From Chitinophagaceae bacterium (GTDB lineage Bacteria > Bacteroidota > Bacteroidia > Chitinophagales > Chitinophagaceae), in contig JADKKJ010000011.1 of assembly GCA_016720565.1 (NCBI GenBank), positions 744,001 to 808,000 on the forward strand: a stretch of 64,000 bases of DNA, given 5' to 3'. Shown piece after piece: positions 6,038 through 14,194 of this stretch. A model generated the notes under the pieces. That model was not told the origin of the DNA. It worked only from the letters and a program-made list of their open reading frames with translations, and made no database searches. Position 1 is the first letter of the stretch, and every line of letters starts with the position of its first letter. The position numbers and the translations under genes were made by a program.

Positions 6038-8533
6038 GTGGAAACAGATAAATCGAATCGGATCTTCGACATCGCCGTTGCACTCATTAACCAAAGCAGC
6101 CGCAATATTTTCCTCACCGGCAAAGCAGGCACCGGCAAAACAACTTTTCTCAAACATATCCGCCAGCACTGCCCCAAACAAATGGCTATCGTGGCCCCTA
6201 CAGGCGTGGCCGCCATCAATGCTGGTGGCAGCACCATTCACTCTTTTCTCCAGCTGCCTTTCGGAACCTTTATCCCCGAAGGGAAAGCAAAAGAAGATAC
6301 CGATGCCTTTGACCGCTATACCCTGCTCAGCCGCCTCCGCTATTCCGCCGAAAAAAGAAAACTCTTACAACAACTGGAACTGCTGGTAATAGATGAGATA
6401 AGTATGGTGCGCGCAGATACACTGGATGCGGTGGATGCTGTTCTTCGCCATGCCCGACAAAAACTTCATGAACCTTTTGGCGGCGTACAAATGCTTTTCA
6501 TTGGCGATATGTTCCAGCTGCCACCGGTGGTTCGTGACCAGGACTGGAAAATATTATCCGCCTATTATGACAGCCCTTTCTTTTTTGATTCCCAGGTGAT
6601 CCGCCAGGAAAGCCCGCTTTATATAGAATTCGATAAGGTCTACCGCCAGCGGGATGAAAATTTTGTACAGCTTCTGAACCAGGTCCGCAATAATGAACTG
6701 AATGAAGAGGGCCTTACCATACTGGAAAAAAGATTCAACCCCGGATTCCATAGCGGCAAGGAAGAATATATCCTGCTGACCACACATAACGAGATCGCCA
6801 GGCGTATCAATCTTACTGAACTGGAAAAATTACCCGGCACTCCGTTACATTATAATGCGGAAGTGGAAGGCGATTTTCCGGAGACCGCTTTCCCGGCCGA
6901 CAAAGAACTATTATTAAAAACAGGGGCGCAGGTCATGTTCATCCGAAATGACATGGCAGAAAATGGGAAACGTTTCTTCAATGGTAAGATCGGCGTCATT
7001 AAAAAGCTGGAAAAAGAAAAGATCACCGTTTATTGCCAAGATGAAGAAAAAGATATTGAAGTAAGGCCCGAAGACTGGGAGAATATCCGCTATACACTTA
7101 ACAAAACCTCGCAGACCCTGGAAGAAAATGTGCTGGGCTCTTTTAAGCAATTCCCGCTTCGACTGGCATGGGCCATCACCATCCATAAAAGCCAGGGGCT
7201 CACCTTTGAAAAAGCAGTGATCGATGCGGGAGAAGCATTCGCGCCGGGACAGGTATACGTGGCACTTAGTCGCTGTACCAACCTTGAAGGAATGGTGTTG
7301 AAAAGCCGGATCCGTAAGAACAGTCTTTTCACCGATCCGCGGATACTGAAGTTTGCAAAACAGATCAATAGCTCATCCGCCCTGGAAGAAGAACTACAGC
7401 GATCAAAACGAGCTTACCAGCTAAAACTGCTGAAACAGTATTTTGACCTTTCACCCATTAAGGCCCGGTTAAAAGAATTCAAAGACCTTCTCAACACCAA
7501 TAAAAAAAGTTTCCGCGAAGGTTGGGAGCAATGGCTGGCCGGGTGGACAGAAAAAGTTGAAATGCTTCAGGAGACCGCCCTGAAATTTCATAATTGGTTA
7601 GACCAGGAATTCAACAGGGAAACAACTCCTGAACAAAACTCTGCCCTGGCGGAAAGAATCATCAGGGCCGCCGCCCATTTTATTCCTTTGCTGGACGAAC
7701 TGATAGCTGAGCTGCATCGATCGCCATTCAGTACAGATAATCGTGAAATGGCAAAAGAATCCAATGATAGCTTAAAACAATTGTTTACGGATCTCTGTGA
7801 GAAAAAACATGCCCTTCTTGGAATGGATGGCCACCTCGATACCCATAGTTGGCTGGAAAGAAAAAAACAATTCGTCCTTCCGCCATTCCAGTTGAATACC
7901 TATGCCAGTCAGCAGAAGAACCAATCCCCTCATCCGGAATTGCATTACCGTCTTCGTAAATGCCGCGAAAAAATCTGTCTTCAGAAGGATCTTCCGGTTT
8001 ACCTGGTAGCGGGCACTGCAAGTATAGATGAAATGGCCACCTATCTTCCGCATACGCCGGAGGAACTTCAGCTGATCAGTGGTTTTGGTGAGAAAAAAGC
8101 CAAATCCTTCGGTCCCGATTTCCTGGAGATCATTTGCGCTTATGCAAAAGAGAAAGGTATCGGCTCCCTGATCCACGAGAAAAAAGAAAAACGCAGCCGT
8201 AATAAAAAGACACCCTCAGCCAAAGAAAAAAAGATCCCTTCGCATGACCAGACCCTGGAATTGTTCCTGCAGGGGAAAGGCATCCAAGAGATCGCCGAAA
8301 TAAGAGCATTATCTGCTTCCACCATTGAATCCCATATGGCCAAACTACTGGAGGAAAAAAGGATAGACATCCTGGACCTTATGCCAAAGGACCGGTATGA
8401 TCGTATCATGGCTGCAATTGAAGAAAAAAATGAGATCATCGGACTGAACGCGCTTCGCGGATCATTAGGAGAAGAATACAGTTATGGCGAACTTAGAATG
8501 GTTTTATCGGCTAAGAAACCATTTAACGAATAA
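6038..8533 (+). CDS. PIF1-type helicase with C-terminal HRDC and HTH domains
   Basis: Superfamily 1B ATP-dependent DNA helicase of 831 residues. The N-terminal ATPase has Walker A GKAGTGKTT (28-36), Walker B VIDEIS (about 119-124) and the late motifs AITIHKSQGLTF and YVALSRC that mark the PIF1/RecD2 group. The C-terminal half adds an HRDC-like domain (about 640-720, with the helical GFGEKKAKSFG segment) and a winged-helix or HTH segment (about 745-800, with IQEIAEIRALSASTIESHMAKL). Both are DNA-binding modules, more familiar from RecQ helicases. The start codon is GTG at 6038; no closer ATG precedes the Walker A motif. The last 11 bases overlap the end of the convergent CHU_C gene. A role in replication or repair, such as G4 or R-loop removal, is inferred from the family. 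Confidence 0.88.
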   Translation: METDKSNRIFDIAVALINQSSRNIFLTGKAGTGKTTFLKHIRQHCPKQMAIVAPTGVAAINAGGSTIHSFLQLPFGTFIPEGKAKEDTDAFDRYTLLSRLRYSAEKRKLLQQLELLVIDEISMVRADTLDAVDAVLRHARQKLHEPFGGVQMLFIGDMFQLPPVVRDQDWKILSAYYDSPFFFDSQVIRQESPLYIEFDKVYRQRDENFVQLLNQVRNNELNEEGLTILEKRFNPGFHSGKEEYILLTTHNEIARRINLTELEKLPGTPLHYNAEVEGDFPETAFPADKELLLKTGAQVMFIRNDMAENGKRFFNGKIGVIKKLEKEKITVYCQDEEKDIEVRPEDWENIRYTLNKTSQTLEENVLGSFKQFPLRLAWAITIHKSQGLTFEKAVIDAGEAFAPGQVYVALSRCTNLEGMVLKSRIRKNSLFTDPRILKFAKQINSSSALEEELQRSKRAYQLKLLKQYFDLSPIKARLKEFKDLLNTNKKSFREGWEQWLAGWTEKVEMLQETALKFHNWLDQEFNRETTPEQNSALAERIIRAAAHFIPLLDELIAELHRSPFSTDNREMAKESNDSLKQLFTDLCEKKHALLGMDGHLDTHSWLERKKQFVLPPFQLNTYASQQKNQSPHPELHYRLRKCREKICLQKDLPVYLVAGTASIDEMATYLPHTPEELQLISGFGEKKAKSFGPDFLEIICAYAKEKGIGSLIHEKKEKRSRNKKTPSAKEKKIPSHDQTLELFLQGKGIQEIAEIRALSASTIESHMAKLLEEKRIDILDLMPKDRYDRIMAAIEEKNEIIGLNALRGSLGEEYSYGELRMVLSAKKPFNE

Positions 8534-9971
8534 GCACCAGCGTTCCTTTCCTGAATTGTTTCTCCTTACCGGGCAATTGATATTCCGCAAACCAGGTAAA
8601 TAAATTACCATCGGTTCTTGTACCGTTCACTGTTCCATCCCATTTTTTCATAGGGTCTTTTGAAATGAATATCCGTTGACCCCAACGGTTAAATATCTGT
8701 AACTGATAATTTGAAATAGCTGCCAGGCTGCCCAAAGGGCCAAAACGATCGTTTCTTCCATTCCCATTCGGAGTAAATGCGGATGGAAAATACACATCGG
8801 TACAGCTGGCATCTGGCAATACCGATCCATCGGCAGTATTGGAACAGGTGTTCGGACCAGAGACCGTCACCGTATAAATGCCGACTCCCAGGTTACTGGC
8901 AATAGGTGTGTTCTGTGCGGGTATCGTATTCCAGTTATAATTAAAGGGTCCGGCGCCTCCGGTAACAGATACAGATAATGATCCTCCTGTATTGGTTTGA
9001 CAATCGGCAGGGCTTACCTGCGATGTTTGCAGTCCAATAATAGTAATGTCCTTCGTAATACTTGAAGGGGCGTTGCCGGGTCCGGAAACAGATAGTTTTA
9101 CTCGATAGGTTCCTGGTCCGGAGAAATCATGAATGGGTGATAGCTGGCTGGAAATATTGTTTGCGCCGGAGTTGGGGTCATCAAAATCCCAACTGATAGT
9201 TCCAGGACAGGGTGCAGAGGTATTGGTAAAATTTACTTTGGTTGCACTGCTGCAGGTATAAGTAAACCCCGCAATATTCGCCGGGGCCTCGCTGATCTCT
9301 ATATCATCAATTGCAAAGCCATCATAATTGTTGCATATGGTACCGGCTCCAAAAATAAAACGGAATATAACGGATGATTTTCCCGCGAGGTAAGGCATGG
9401 TATGCTTAGCGGTTAACCAGTTGCTGGATCCATTACCTCCCCTGCAGCTACCGTTGGTTGACTGTTTATTTCCCGACCATCCCTCCTTTACAGATGCCTG
9501 TGTGAGATAGGTAATGGATGAAAAATTAAACCAGTTTGTATTCAGGCAATTGCTGGCATCAGAAAAAGATCCCACGTTTGTCCAGCTGGCTCCATTATCC
9601 AAAGAGTATTGAAAAGAGGCCCCGTCAAAACGCTGTTCCATCTCCCAGAAGACCTTGAAATTTATATAGGGATAAGACAGGCTGCTTAGATCAAAACAGG
9701 GAGATTGTAACCAGGAAGCAGCGCCATCTGCATAAGGACCCGTGGTCAGCCCTCCTACTACCCAGCATTTTGTTCCTGAACCGGCAGAAGAGATAACTGG
9801 TTTAGAGGGGGTACCCCAGGCCCAATCATTTCCTGTACCTCCGGAAACCCATCCACCATTGGAAATTTCAAATCCTTCATTATAGGGAAATGTATTAATA
9901 GCCGCAGGGCATTGCGACCATCCGGAAACAGTTCCAATTAAGATAATAGCTATGGATAAAACTATACGCAT
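8523..9971 (-). CDS. T9SS type B cargo protein with PKD and SprB-like repeats
   Basis: Secreted surface protein of 482 residues. A signal peptide (1-19, ending VSGWSQ) is followed by a jelly-roll or MAM-like region (about 25-230) that contains paired cysteines, a PKD domain (about 232-312, with SWDFDDPNSGAN), an SprB-like repeat (about 318-392, with GGAGPFNYNW and GVGIYTVTVSG) and a C-terminal CHU_C sorting domain (about 393-482, with VYFPSAFTPNGNGRNDRFG and FNRWGQRIF). CHU_C is the type B signal for export and anchoring by the type IX secretion system, also tied to gliding. The binding partner is unknown; the N-terminal region may recognise a carbohydrate or protein. Confidence 0.9.
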   Translation of the reverse strand: MRIVLSIAIILIGTVSGWSQCPAAINTFPYNEGFEISNGGWVSGGTGNDWAWGTPSKPVISSAGSGTKCWVVGGLTTGPYADGAASWLQSPCFDLSSLSYPYINFKVFWEMEQRFDGASFQYSLDNGASWTNVGSFSDASNCLNTNWFNFSSITYLTQASVKEGWSGNKQSTNGSCRGGNGSSNWLTAKHTMPYLAGKSSVIFRFIFGAGTICNNYDGFAIDDIEISEAPANIAGFTYTCSSATKVNFTNTSAPCPGTISWDFDDPNSGANNISSQLSPIHDFSGPGTYRVKLSVSGPGNAPSSITKDITIIGLQTSQVSPADCQTNTGGSLSVSVTGGAGPFNYNWNTIPAQNTPIASNLGVGIYTVTVSGPNTCSNTADGSVLPDASCTDVYFPSAFTPNGNGRNDRFGPLGSLAAISNYQLQIFNRWGQRIFISKDPMKKWDGTVNGTRTDGNLFTWFAEYQLPGKEKQFRKGTLVLIR

Positions 9972-10057
9972 GGATCAGAGGCCGCAAAGATGCTGAATCA
10001 TTAACCAGGGTCAATTGTTTTTCACATGTTAATTATCAACATTGGGCTCCATTAAAC

Positions 10058-10087
10058 TTGTTTAAATAAAGTTTATCTATAACTTTC
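10058..10087 (+). promoter_or_regulatory. Candidate promoter of the SET/ATP-grasp operon
   Basis: TTG at 10058-10060 and TAACTTTC at 10080-10087, 19 bases apart, fit the Bacteroidota -33/-7 pattern (TTG, 17-23 bases, TAnnTTTG) with one mismatch in the last base. The start codon of the first gene is 30 bases downstream. Confidence 0.5.
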
Positions 10088-10117
10088 CTATTAATACTTA
10101 CTAACCCATTATTTTTT

Positions 10118-10624
10118 ATGTCGCAATCTGCAGGTTATCGCCTTATAAGTCATCATGGTTATGCTGAGGTCAGGCGCCGATTATCCAATGATCAGAACGC
10201 ATTGTTTGTAACAAGGCCTTTCTCCACCGGAGAACTGATCAGTGATTTTACCGCCGGAACCATCGCTGCGGAACCAACTTATCTTACGGTACAGGTAGGC
10301 GAGCAAAAGCATATCACGCTGGTACCTGAGCACCTCCAGTATATCAATCACAGTTGCGAACCAAATGTATTCTTTGATACCAGCACGATGAAGCTGGTCG
10401 CCTTGCGCGATATAAAAAAAGACGAGGAACTTAGTTTCTTTTACCCTTCCACCGAATGGGAAATGACCCAATCTTTTCAATGTTATTGCGGACATGCCTC
10501 CTGCCTGGGAACGATCAAAGGGGCCGCATTTCTCAATGAAGAAGCCAGGAAGAAATACCGTTTCACCGATTTTATCCAGCATATGCTGAATAAGAAACGA
10601 CAGCTTAATAAAAAAGTAGCTTAA
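10118..10624 (+). CDS. Stand-alone SET domain protein (putative lysine methyltransferase)
   Basis: A 168-residue protein that is essentially one SET domain. The AdoMet-pocket signature NHSCEPN is at 77-83, the following ELSFFYP block at 104-110 corresponds to the catalytic tyrosine strand, and a post-SET cysteine cluster C122-x-C124-x4-C129 supplies three of four zinc ligands, the fourth normally being C80. SET enzymes methylate lysine side chains of proteins using AdoMet. Bacterial examples are scattered and mostly uncharacterised. The stop codon overlaps the next ATG by one base (TAATG), and the third gene of the operon carries a second SET domain. The C-terminal 25 residues are rich in Lys and Arg. 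The substrate is unknown. Confidence 0.88.
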   Translation: MSQSAGYRLISHHGYAEVRRRLSNDQNALFVTRPFSTGELISDFTAGTIAAEPTYLTVQVGEQKHITLVPEHLQYINHSCEPNVFFDTSTMKLVALRDIKKDEELSFFYPSTEWEMTQSFQCYCGHASCLGTIKGAAFLNEEARKKYRFTDFIQHMLNKKRQLNKKVA

Positions 10625-11775
10625 TGAAAAGTACTGGCGATCTTAAAAACTACCTTATCTGGGTTTTAGCGCCTCATCTTGAATCGGAAGACCCCAATAT
10701 TCAGCATTATTACGATTTTACCCAAAGTATAAAAGAATATACCAGCGTATTCGCAGAGCTGGAACTGGAATGGAAATGGCAACCCGTTACCATGGATAAC
10801 TATGCCCCCATCATTGCATCTATTAAAGAAAATAGCAATGGAAAAACAGCCCTGGTGCTTAATCTCTGTGATGGCGATGAAGTGAATGGTACCCCTGGCA
10901 TTTCCGTGATCAAAGAATTAGAAAAACAGAAACTGGCCTATACCGGTTCCGATGTTCATTTTTACGATACTACCACCTCTAAGATCCCGATGAAAAAAGC
11001 TTTTGATAAAGCGGCCGTACCTACTGCGGGATGGAGGGTGATCACCGAGAAAAAAGGTTCCATCAAAGGGATCTGCCAGCGGGTGGGAACACCACTGATC
11101 ATCAAACCTGCCGTTTCTGGAGGAAGCATGGGCGTATCCGTAAAAAATGTGGTGCATACCGAAGAGGAATTAAAGGCAAGGGTGGAAGAGATATACAAGG
11201 GTTACCGTGGCTGGAACCTGCTGGTGGATGGGATATTTGTTGAGCAGTTCATTACCGGACCCGAATTCACGAGTTTCATCACTGGATCTGCCGATGATCC
11301 TGAACATTGCATCGTATATGAACCAGTTGAACGTGTATTTCACCGGTCATTACCCGATTCGGAGAAATTTCTCTCTTTTGATCGCCTTTGGGAGATCTAT
11401 GAAGATGAGACGCCCATGCCGGAAAATGAGAATTTTTACGAATATCAAAAAGTAGATCCTAAGCTGATCCCCGCACTTAAGCAATTAAGTATGGACGCTT
11501 ACCGGTCCTGTGGAGGCAAGGGTTATACCCGTATTGATATCCGGCAGGATGCCAGCACGGGGAAATTATATATGCTGGAAGTTAATGCACAGTGCGGCCT
11601 TAGTGAAGATGAAAATTATACTTCCATCGGGGCTATTCTGAAAGCCTCCAACGTTAGTTTTACCAGCGTCGTAGTCGAAATACTTTATGACGCCTTAAGA
11701 AGAAAGGCCCTGACCTCCCCTGCCAAAAGATCTGCCAAAAAGCCCAGCAAGAATAGCCCAAGTCTACGATCATGA
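10624..11775 (+). CDS. ATP-grasp ligase, D-Ala-D-Ala ligase-like, with basic tail
   Basis: A 383-residue ATP-grasp enzyme related to D-Ala-D-Ala ligases; such enzymes form amide bonds through acyl-phosphates. The N-terminal domain has LVLNLCDGDEVNGTPG (77-92) in place of the Ddl substrate loop; the ATP-grasp core has K161 in IIKPAVSGGSMG, E207 in FVEQFITGPEF, and the magnesium ligands D305 and E319 with N321 in MLEVNAQCGLS. All expected catalytic residues are present. The last 25 residues form a Lys/Arg/Ser/Pro-rich tail (RRKALTSPAKRSAKKPSKN and on) unlike any Ddl I know. The gene is coupled at both ends to SET-containing genes (TAATG and ATGA overlaps). A role in cell-wall synthesis is unlikely; the amine and carboxylate substrates are unknown. 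Confidence 0.85.
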   Translation: MKSTGDLKNYLIWVLAPHLESEDPNIQHYYDFTQSIKEYTSVFAELELEWKWQPVTMDNYAPIIASIKENSNGKTALVLNLCDGDEVNGTPGISVIKELEKQKLAYTGSDVHFYDTTTSKIPMKKAFDKAAVPTAGWRVITEKKGSIKGICQRVGTPLIIKPAVSGGSMGVSVKNVVHTEEELKARVEEIYKGYRGWNLLVDGIFVEQFITGPEFTSFITGSADDPEHCIVYEPVERVFHRSLPDSEKFLSFDRLWEIYEDETPMPENENFYEYQKVDPKLIPALKQLSMDAYRSCGGKGYTRIDIRQDASTGKLYMLEVNAQCGLSEDENYTSIGAILKASNVSFTSVVVEILYDALRRKALTSPAKRSAKKPSKNSPSLRS

Positions 11776-13217
11776 AAGTTTGCGTTCTCCAACCAGATTA
11801 TTCCACCACAGGAGTAGATTATAAGAATTATGATCCTGCCCGTGACCTGCGTTCATTATTGCCGGGGGCCGAACTGGATACGGTTTTCCTTAATAAGCTC
11901 ACTACCTATAAACAGCTGAAAGAATTAAGCAAACAGGGCTATGATATTTTCGTAAACCTTTGCGAGGGATACCTGGAATGGGAGGTGCCCAGCATTGATG
12001 TGATCTATTCCATGGAATTACTGAATATGCCTTTCACAGGGCCCAGCAGCAAACTCTATGATCCCCCAAAAGAACTGATGAAATACCTGGCTTTTTGCGA
12101 AAATGTAAAAACGCCCGGTTATATACTTGTTTCCGGTATGGCAGACATTGTTGAAGTGGTGAAACAACTGAAGTTCCCGGTTTTTGTTAAACCTTCCAAG
12201 GCGGGTGATAGTTTGGGTGTTGACCAGCACTCACTGGCGCATAACCTGGATGAATTGAAACTGAAATGTGAAAACATCCTGGAAGAATATGGGCCCTTGC
12301 TGGTAGAAGAATATATTGATGGCAGAGAGTTTACCGTATTGGTGGCTGCCAATCCTGATGGGCATAGTTGCAGGGTATTTAAACCAGTTGAATATCGCTT
12401 CCCCGAAGGAAGATCTTTCAAAACCTATGAATTAAAAACTTCGGAACTGCACCCGGATTGCAATTTTCCCTGTGAAGATCCCGAACTGGAGAAAGAACTG
12501 AGACTGGCAGCTGAAAAAGTATTCAATGGTTTTAACGGCGTAGGTTATGCCCGTTTGGATTTTCGGGTAAATGAAAAGAAAGAAGTTTATTTCCTGGAGA
12601 TCAATTTTACCTGTTCGGTTTTTTATAAAGATGGCTATGAAGGGTCGGCTGATTATATCCTGAAATTCGACGGTATTGGTCAAGCGGGTTTCCTGGAACT
12701 TATGATCGCTGAAGGAATGGCCCGTCATGAAAGAAAAAAGAAAGCATATAAGATAAAAGGTAATTCTATTGCGGGTTATGGTATCTATGCCGACCGCAAC
12801 ATAAAAAAAGGAGAGATCGTTTTCAAAGGAGAAGGTCGCTCCCAACGCATCATCACGAAAAGGTTTGTAGATAAGAACTGGAATGAAGATGAAAAACTGC
12901 ATTTCCGCCGCTACGCCTACCCTGTCAGCAATGAGGTGTTTATACTCTGGGATGATGACCCTTCCGAATGGGCGCCCCAAAACCATAGCTGCCAGCCTAA
13001 CACTAAATTTGATGGTTTGAACGTATTAGCAATTACTGATATACATAAGGGTGCTGAGCTTACTTTAGACTATGCCGACTTCCTCGATAACAACATGGAA
13101 CCGTTTGATTGTCAATGCGGTGCGACTAACTGCCGTGGAACAATTTCAGGAAAAAACAATAATTCGTTAACGTCTCGTGAACTAACTTTACAGCAGTTAA
13201 ACGAGCTGACCCAGTAA
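11772..13217 (+). CDS. ATP-grasp / SET fusion protein
   Basis: A two-domain fusion of 481 residues. Residues 1-315 are a Ddl-like ATP-grasp ligase: LCEGYLEWEVPS (63-74), K140 in VFVKPSKAGDSLG, EEYIDGREF (179-187), D263 in YARLDF and E276/N278 in FLEINFTCS. Residues 325-460 are a SET domain: GYGIYADRNIKKGEIV (335-350), NHSCQPN (404-410), LTLDYADF (430-437) and a post-SET cluster C447-x-C449-x4-C454. Both halves keep their catalytic signatures. The fusion of an amide ligase to a protein-lysine methyltransferase fold, coupled by ATGA to a second ligase and a separate SET protein, implies one pathway in which ligation and methylation are linked. I know of no characterised example. Possible products are a methylated small peptide or a modified protein. 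Confidence 0.85.
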   Translation: MKVCVLQPDYSTTGVDYKNYDPARDLRSLLPGAELDTVFLNKLTTYKQLKELSKQGYDIFVNLCEGYLEWEVPSIDVIYSMELLNMPFTGPSSKLYDPPKELMKYLAFCENVKTPGYILVSGMADIVEVVKQLKFPVFVKPSKAGDSLGVDQHSLAHNLDELKLKCENILEEYGPLLVEEYIDGREFTVLVAANPDGHSCRVFKPVEYRFPEGRSFKTYELKTSELHPDCNFPCEDPELEKELRLAAEKVFNGFNGVGYARLDFRVNEKKEVYFLEINFTCSVFYKDGYEGSADYILKFDGIGQAGFLELMIAEGMARHERKKKAYKIKGNSIAGYGIYADRNIKKGEIVFKGEGRSQRIITKRFVDKNWNEDEKLHFRRYAYPVSNEVFILWDDDPSEWAPQNHSCQPNTKFDGLNVLAITDIHKGAELTLDYADFLDNNMEPFDCQCGATNCRGTISGKNNNSLTSRELTLQQLNELTQ

Positions 13218-13259
13218 CAGTCTTACCCTTACTTACCCCCATTAAGAAAGGCTTTTGCC

Positions 13260-13275
13260 CATCGCATAAGCGATG
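13260..13275 (+). promoter_or_regulatory. Hairpin between the ATP-grasp-SET gene and the ABC membrane gene
   Basis: CATCGC and GCGATG form a 6-base-pair stem with an ATAA loop. No T tract follows directly, so it could be a processing or partial termination site rather than a full terminator. Confidence 0.35.
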
Positions 13276-13306
13276 AACCGACGATCATTTATTTAATTGA
13301 TGAACC

Positions 13307-14194
13307 ATGTCCCGTTTTGCCATCTTACGTCAGATCATGATGCAGCACCGTTATCGGCTGGTGCTAACCTATATCCTGTTTTCCCTGGAGATGCTGGGCA
13401 ACCTGATGCGTCCATTTTTCCTGGGAATGGCGGTAAACGACCTGGTCAGGGGTTCTTATAGCGGATTGATCACTTTATCTGCCATCCATTTTGGCTGGTT
13501 GATCATTGGAACCATTCGTCATCGCCTGGATACCCGTACCTATTCTGATATTTATACCTCACTCGTTACAAAATCACTGGCCCGCCGTTATACAGTGGAA
13601 GATGTTTCCAAACTAAGTGCGCATTCTACCCTGGCTCGCGAGTTTGTTGATTTTCTTGAATACGACCTTGTATATGTGATCGAGGCCATCTATAGCATAT
13701 TTGGTTCCCTGGTCCTTTTATTCTTTTATGACACGGCTGTAGTGATGGTATGCCTCAGTATTTTATTACCTGTGATCGCCATGAGCTATTTCTATGGAAA
13801 GAAAATGAAAAGCCTGAACAGGAAAAAAAATGATGAACTGGAAAAACAGGTGGATATCATTTCTTCCGGTAATGGACACCTGATCCGTCAGCACTATACT
13901 AATCTTCGGAACTGGCAGGTTCGTATCAGCGACCAGGAAGCCTGGAACTTCGGTGTAATGGAGATCATGGTTATGGTAGTGATCGGAGTTTCCTTACTGG
14001 TTACACAAAAAACAACCGGTGGCGCCATTGAAGCCGGCAGCCTTATTGGTATCTATAGTTATATACAACGTTTCGTTTCCGGGTTGGATACTATTCCTTA
14101 CACGGTACAGCGACTTTCCTCCCTGAATGATATCACAAGGAGAATTGAATTACAGGAAAGTGACCTTGGAGTTGAATTAAAAGTGGTGGCTTAA
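13307..14194 (+). CDS. ABC-type six-helix membrane domain without ATPase
   Basis: A 295-residue membrane protein resembling the transmembrane half of type IV ABC exporters (ABC_membrane_3-like), with predicted helices around 15-35, 48-66, 125-165 and 222-255 and the polar coupling segments between them. The nucleotide-binding domain that normally follows is absent: the protein ends 40 residues after the last helix with no Walker motifs. Stand-alone proteins of this type exist in Bacteroidota, and their partner ATPase is unknown. It lies 89 bases after the ATP-grasp-SET gene on the same strand and could export or sense that operon's product, but the gap makes the link uncertain. Its last four bases overlap the end of mnmG. 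Confidence 0.75.
   Translation: MSRFAILRQIMMQHRYRLVLTYILFSLEMLGNLMRPFFLGMAVNDLVRGSYSGLITLSAIHFGWLIIGTIRHRLDTRTYSDIYTSLVTKSLARRYTVEDVSKLSAHSTLAREFVDFLEYDLVYVIEAIYSIFGSLVLLFFYDTAVVMVCLSILLPVIAMSYFYGKKMKSLNRKKNDELEKQVDIISSGNGHLIRQHYTNLRNWQVRISDQEAWNFGVMEIMVMVVIGVSLLVTQKTTGGAIEAGSLIGIYSYIQRFVSGLDTIPYTVQRLSSLNDITRRIELQESDLGVELKVVA

Noticed and set aside
10624..13217. The two ATP-grasp genes as D-Ala-D-Ala ligases of cell-wall synthesis
   Set aside because: Their N-terminal substrate regions differ from Ddl, one is fused to SET, and they are coupled to a SET gene and not to mur genes.
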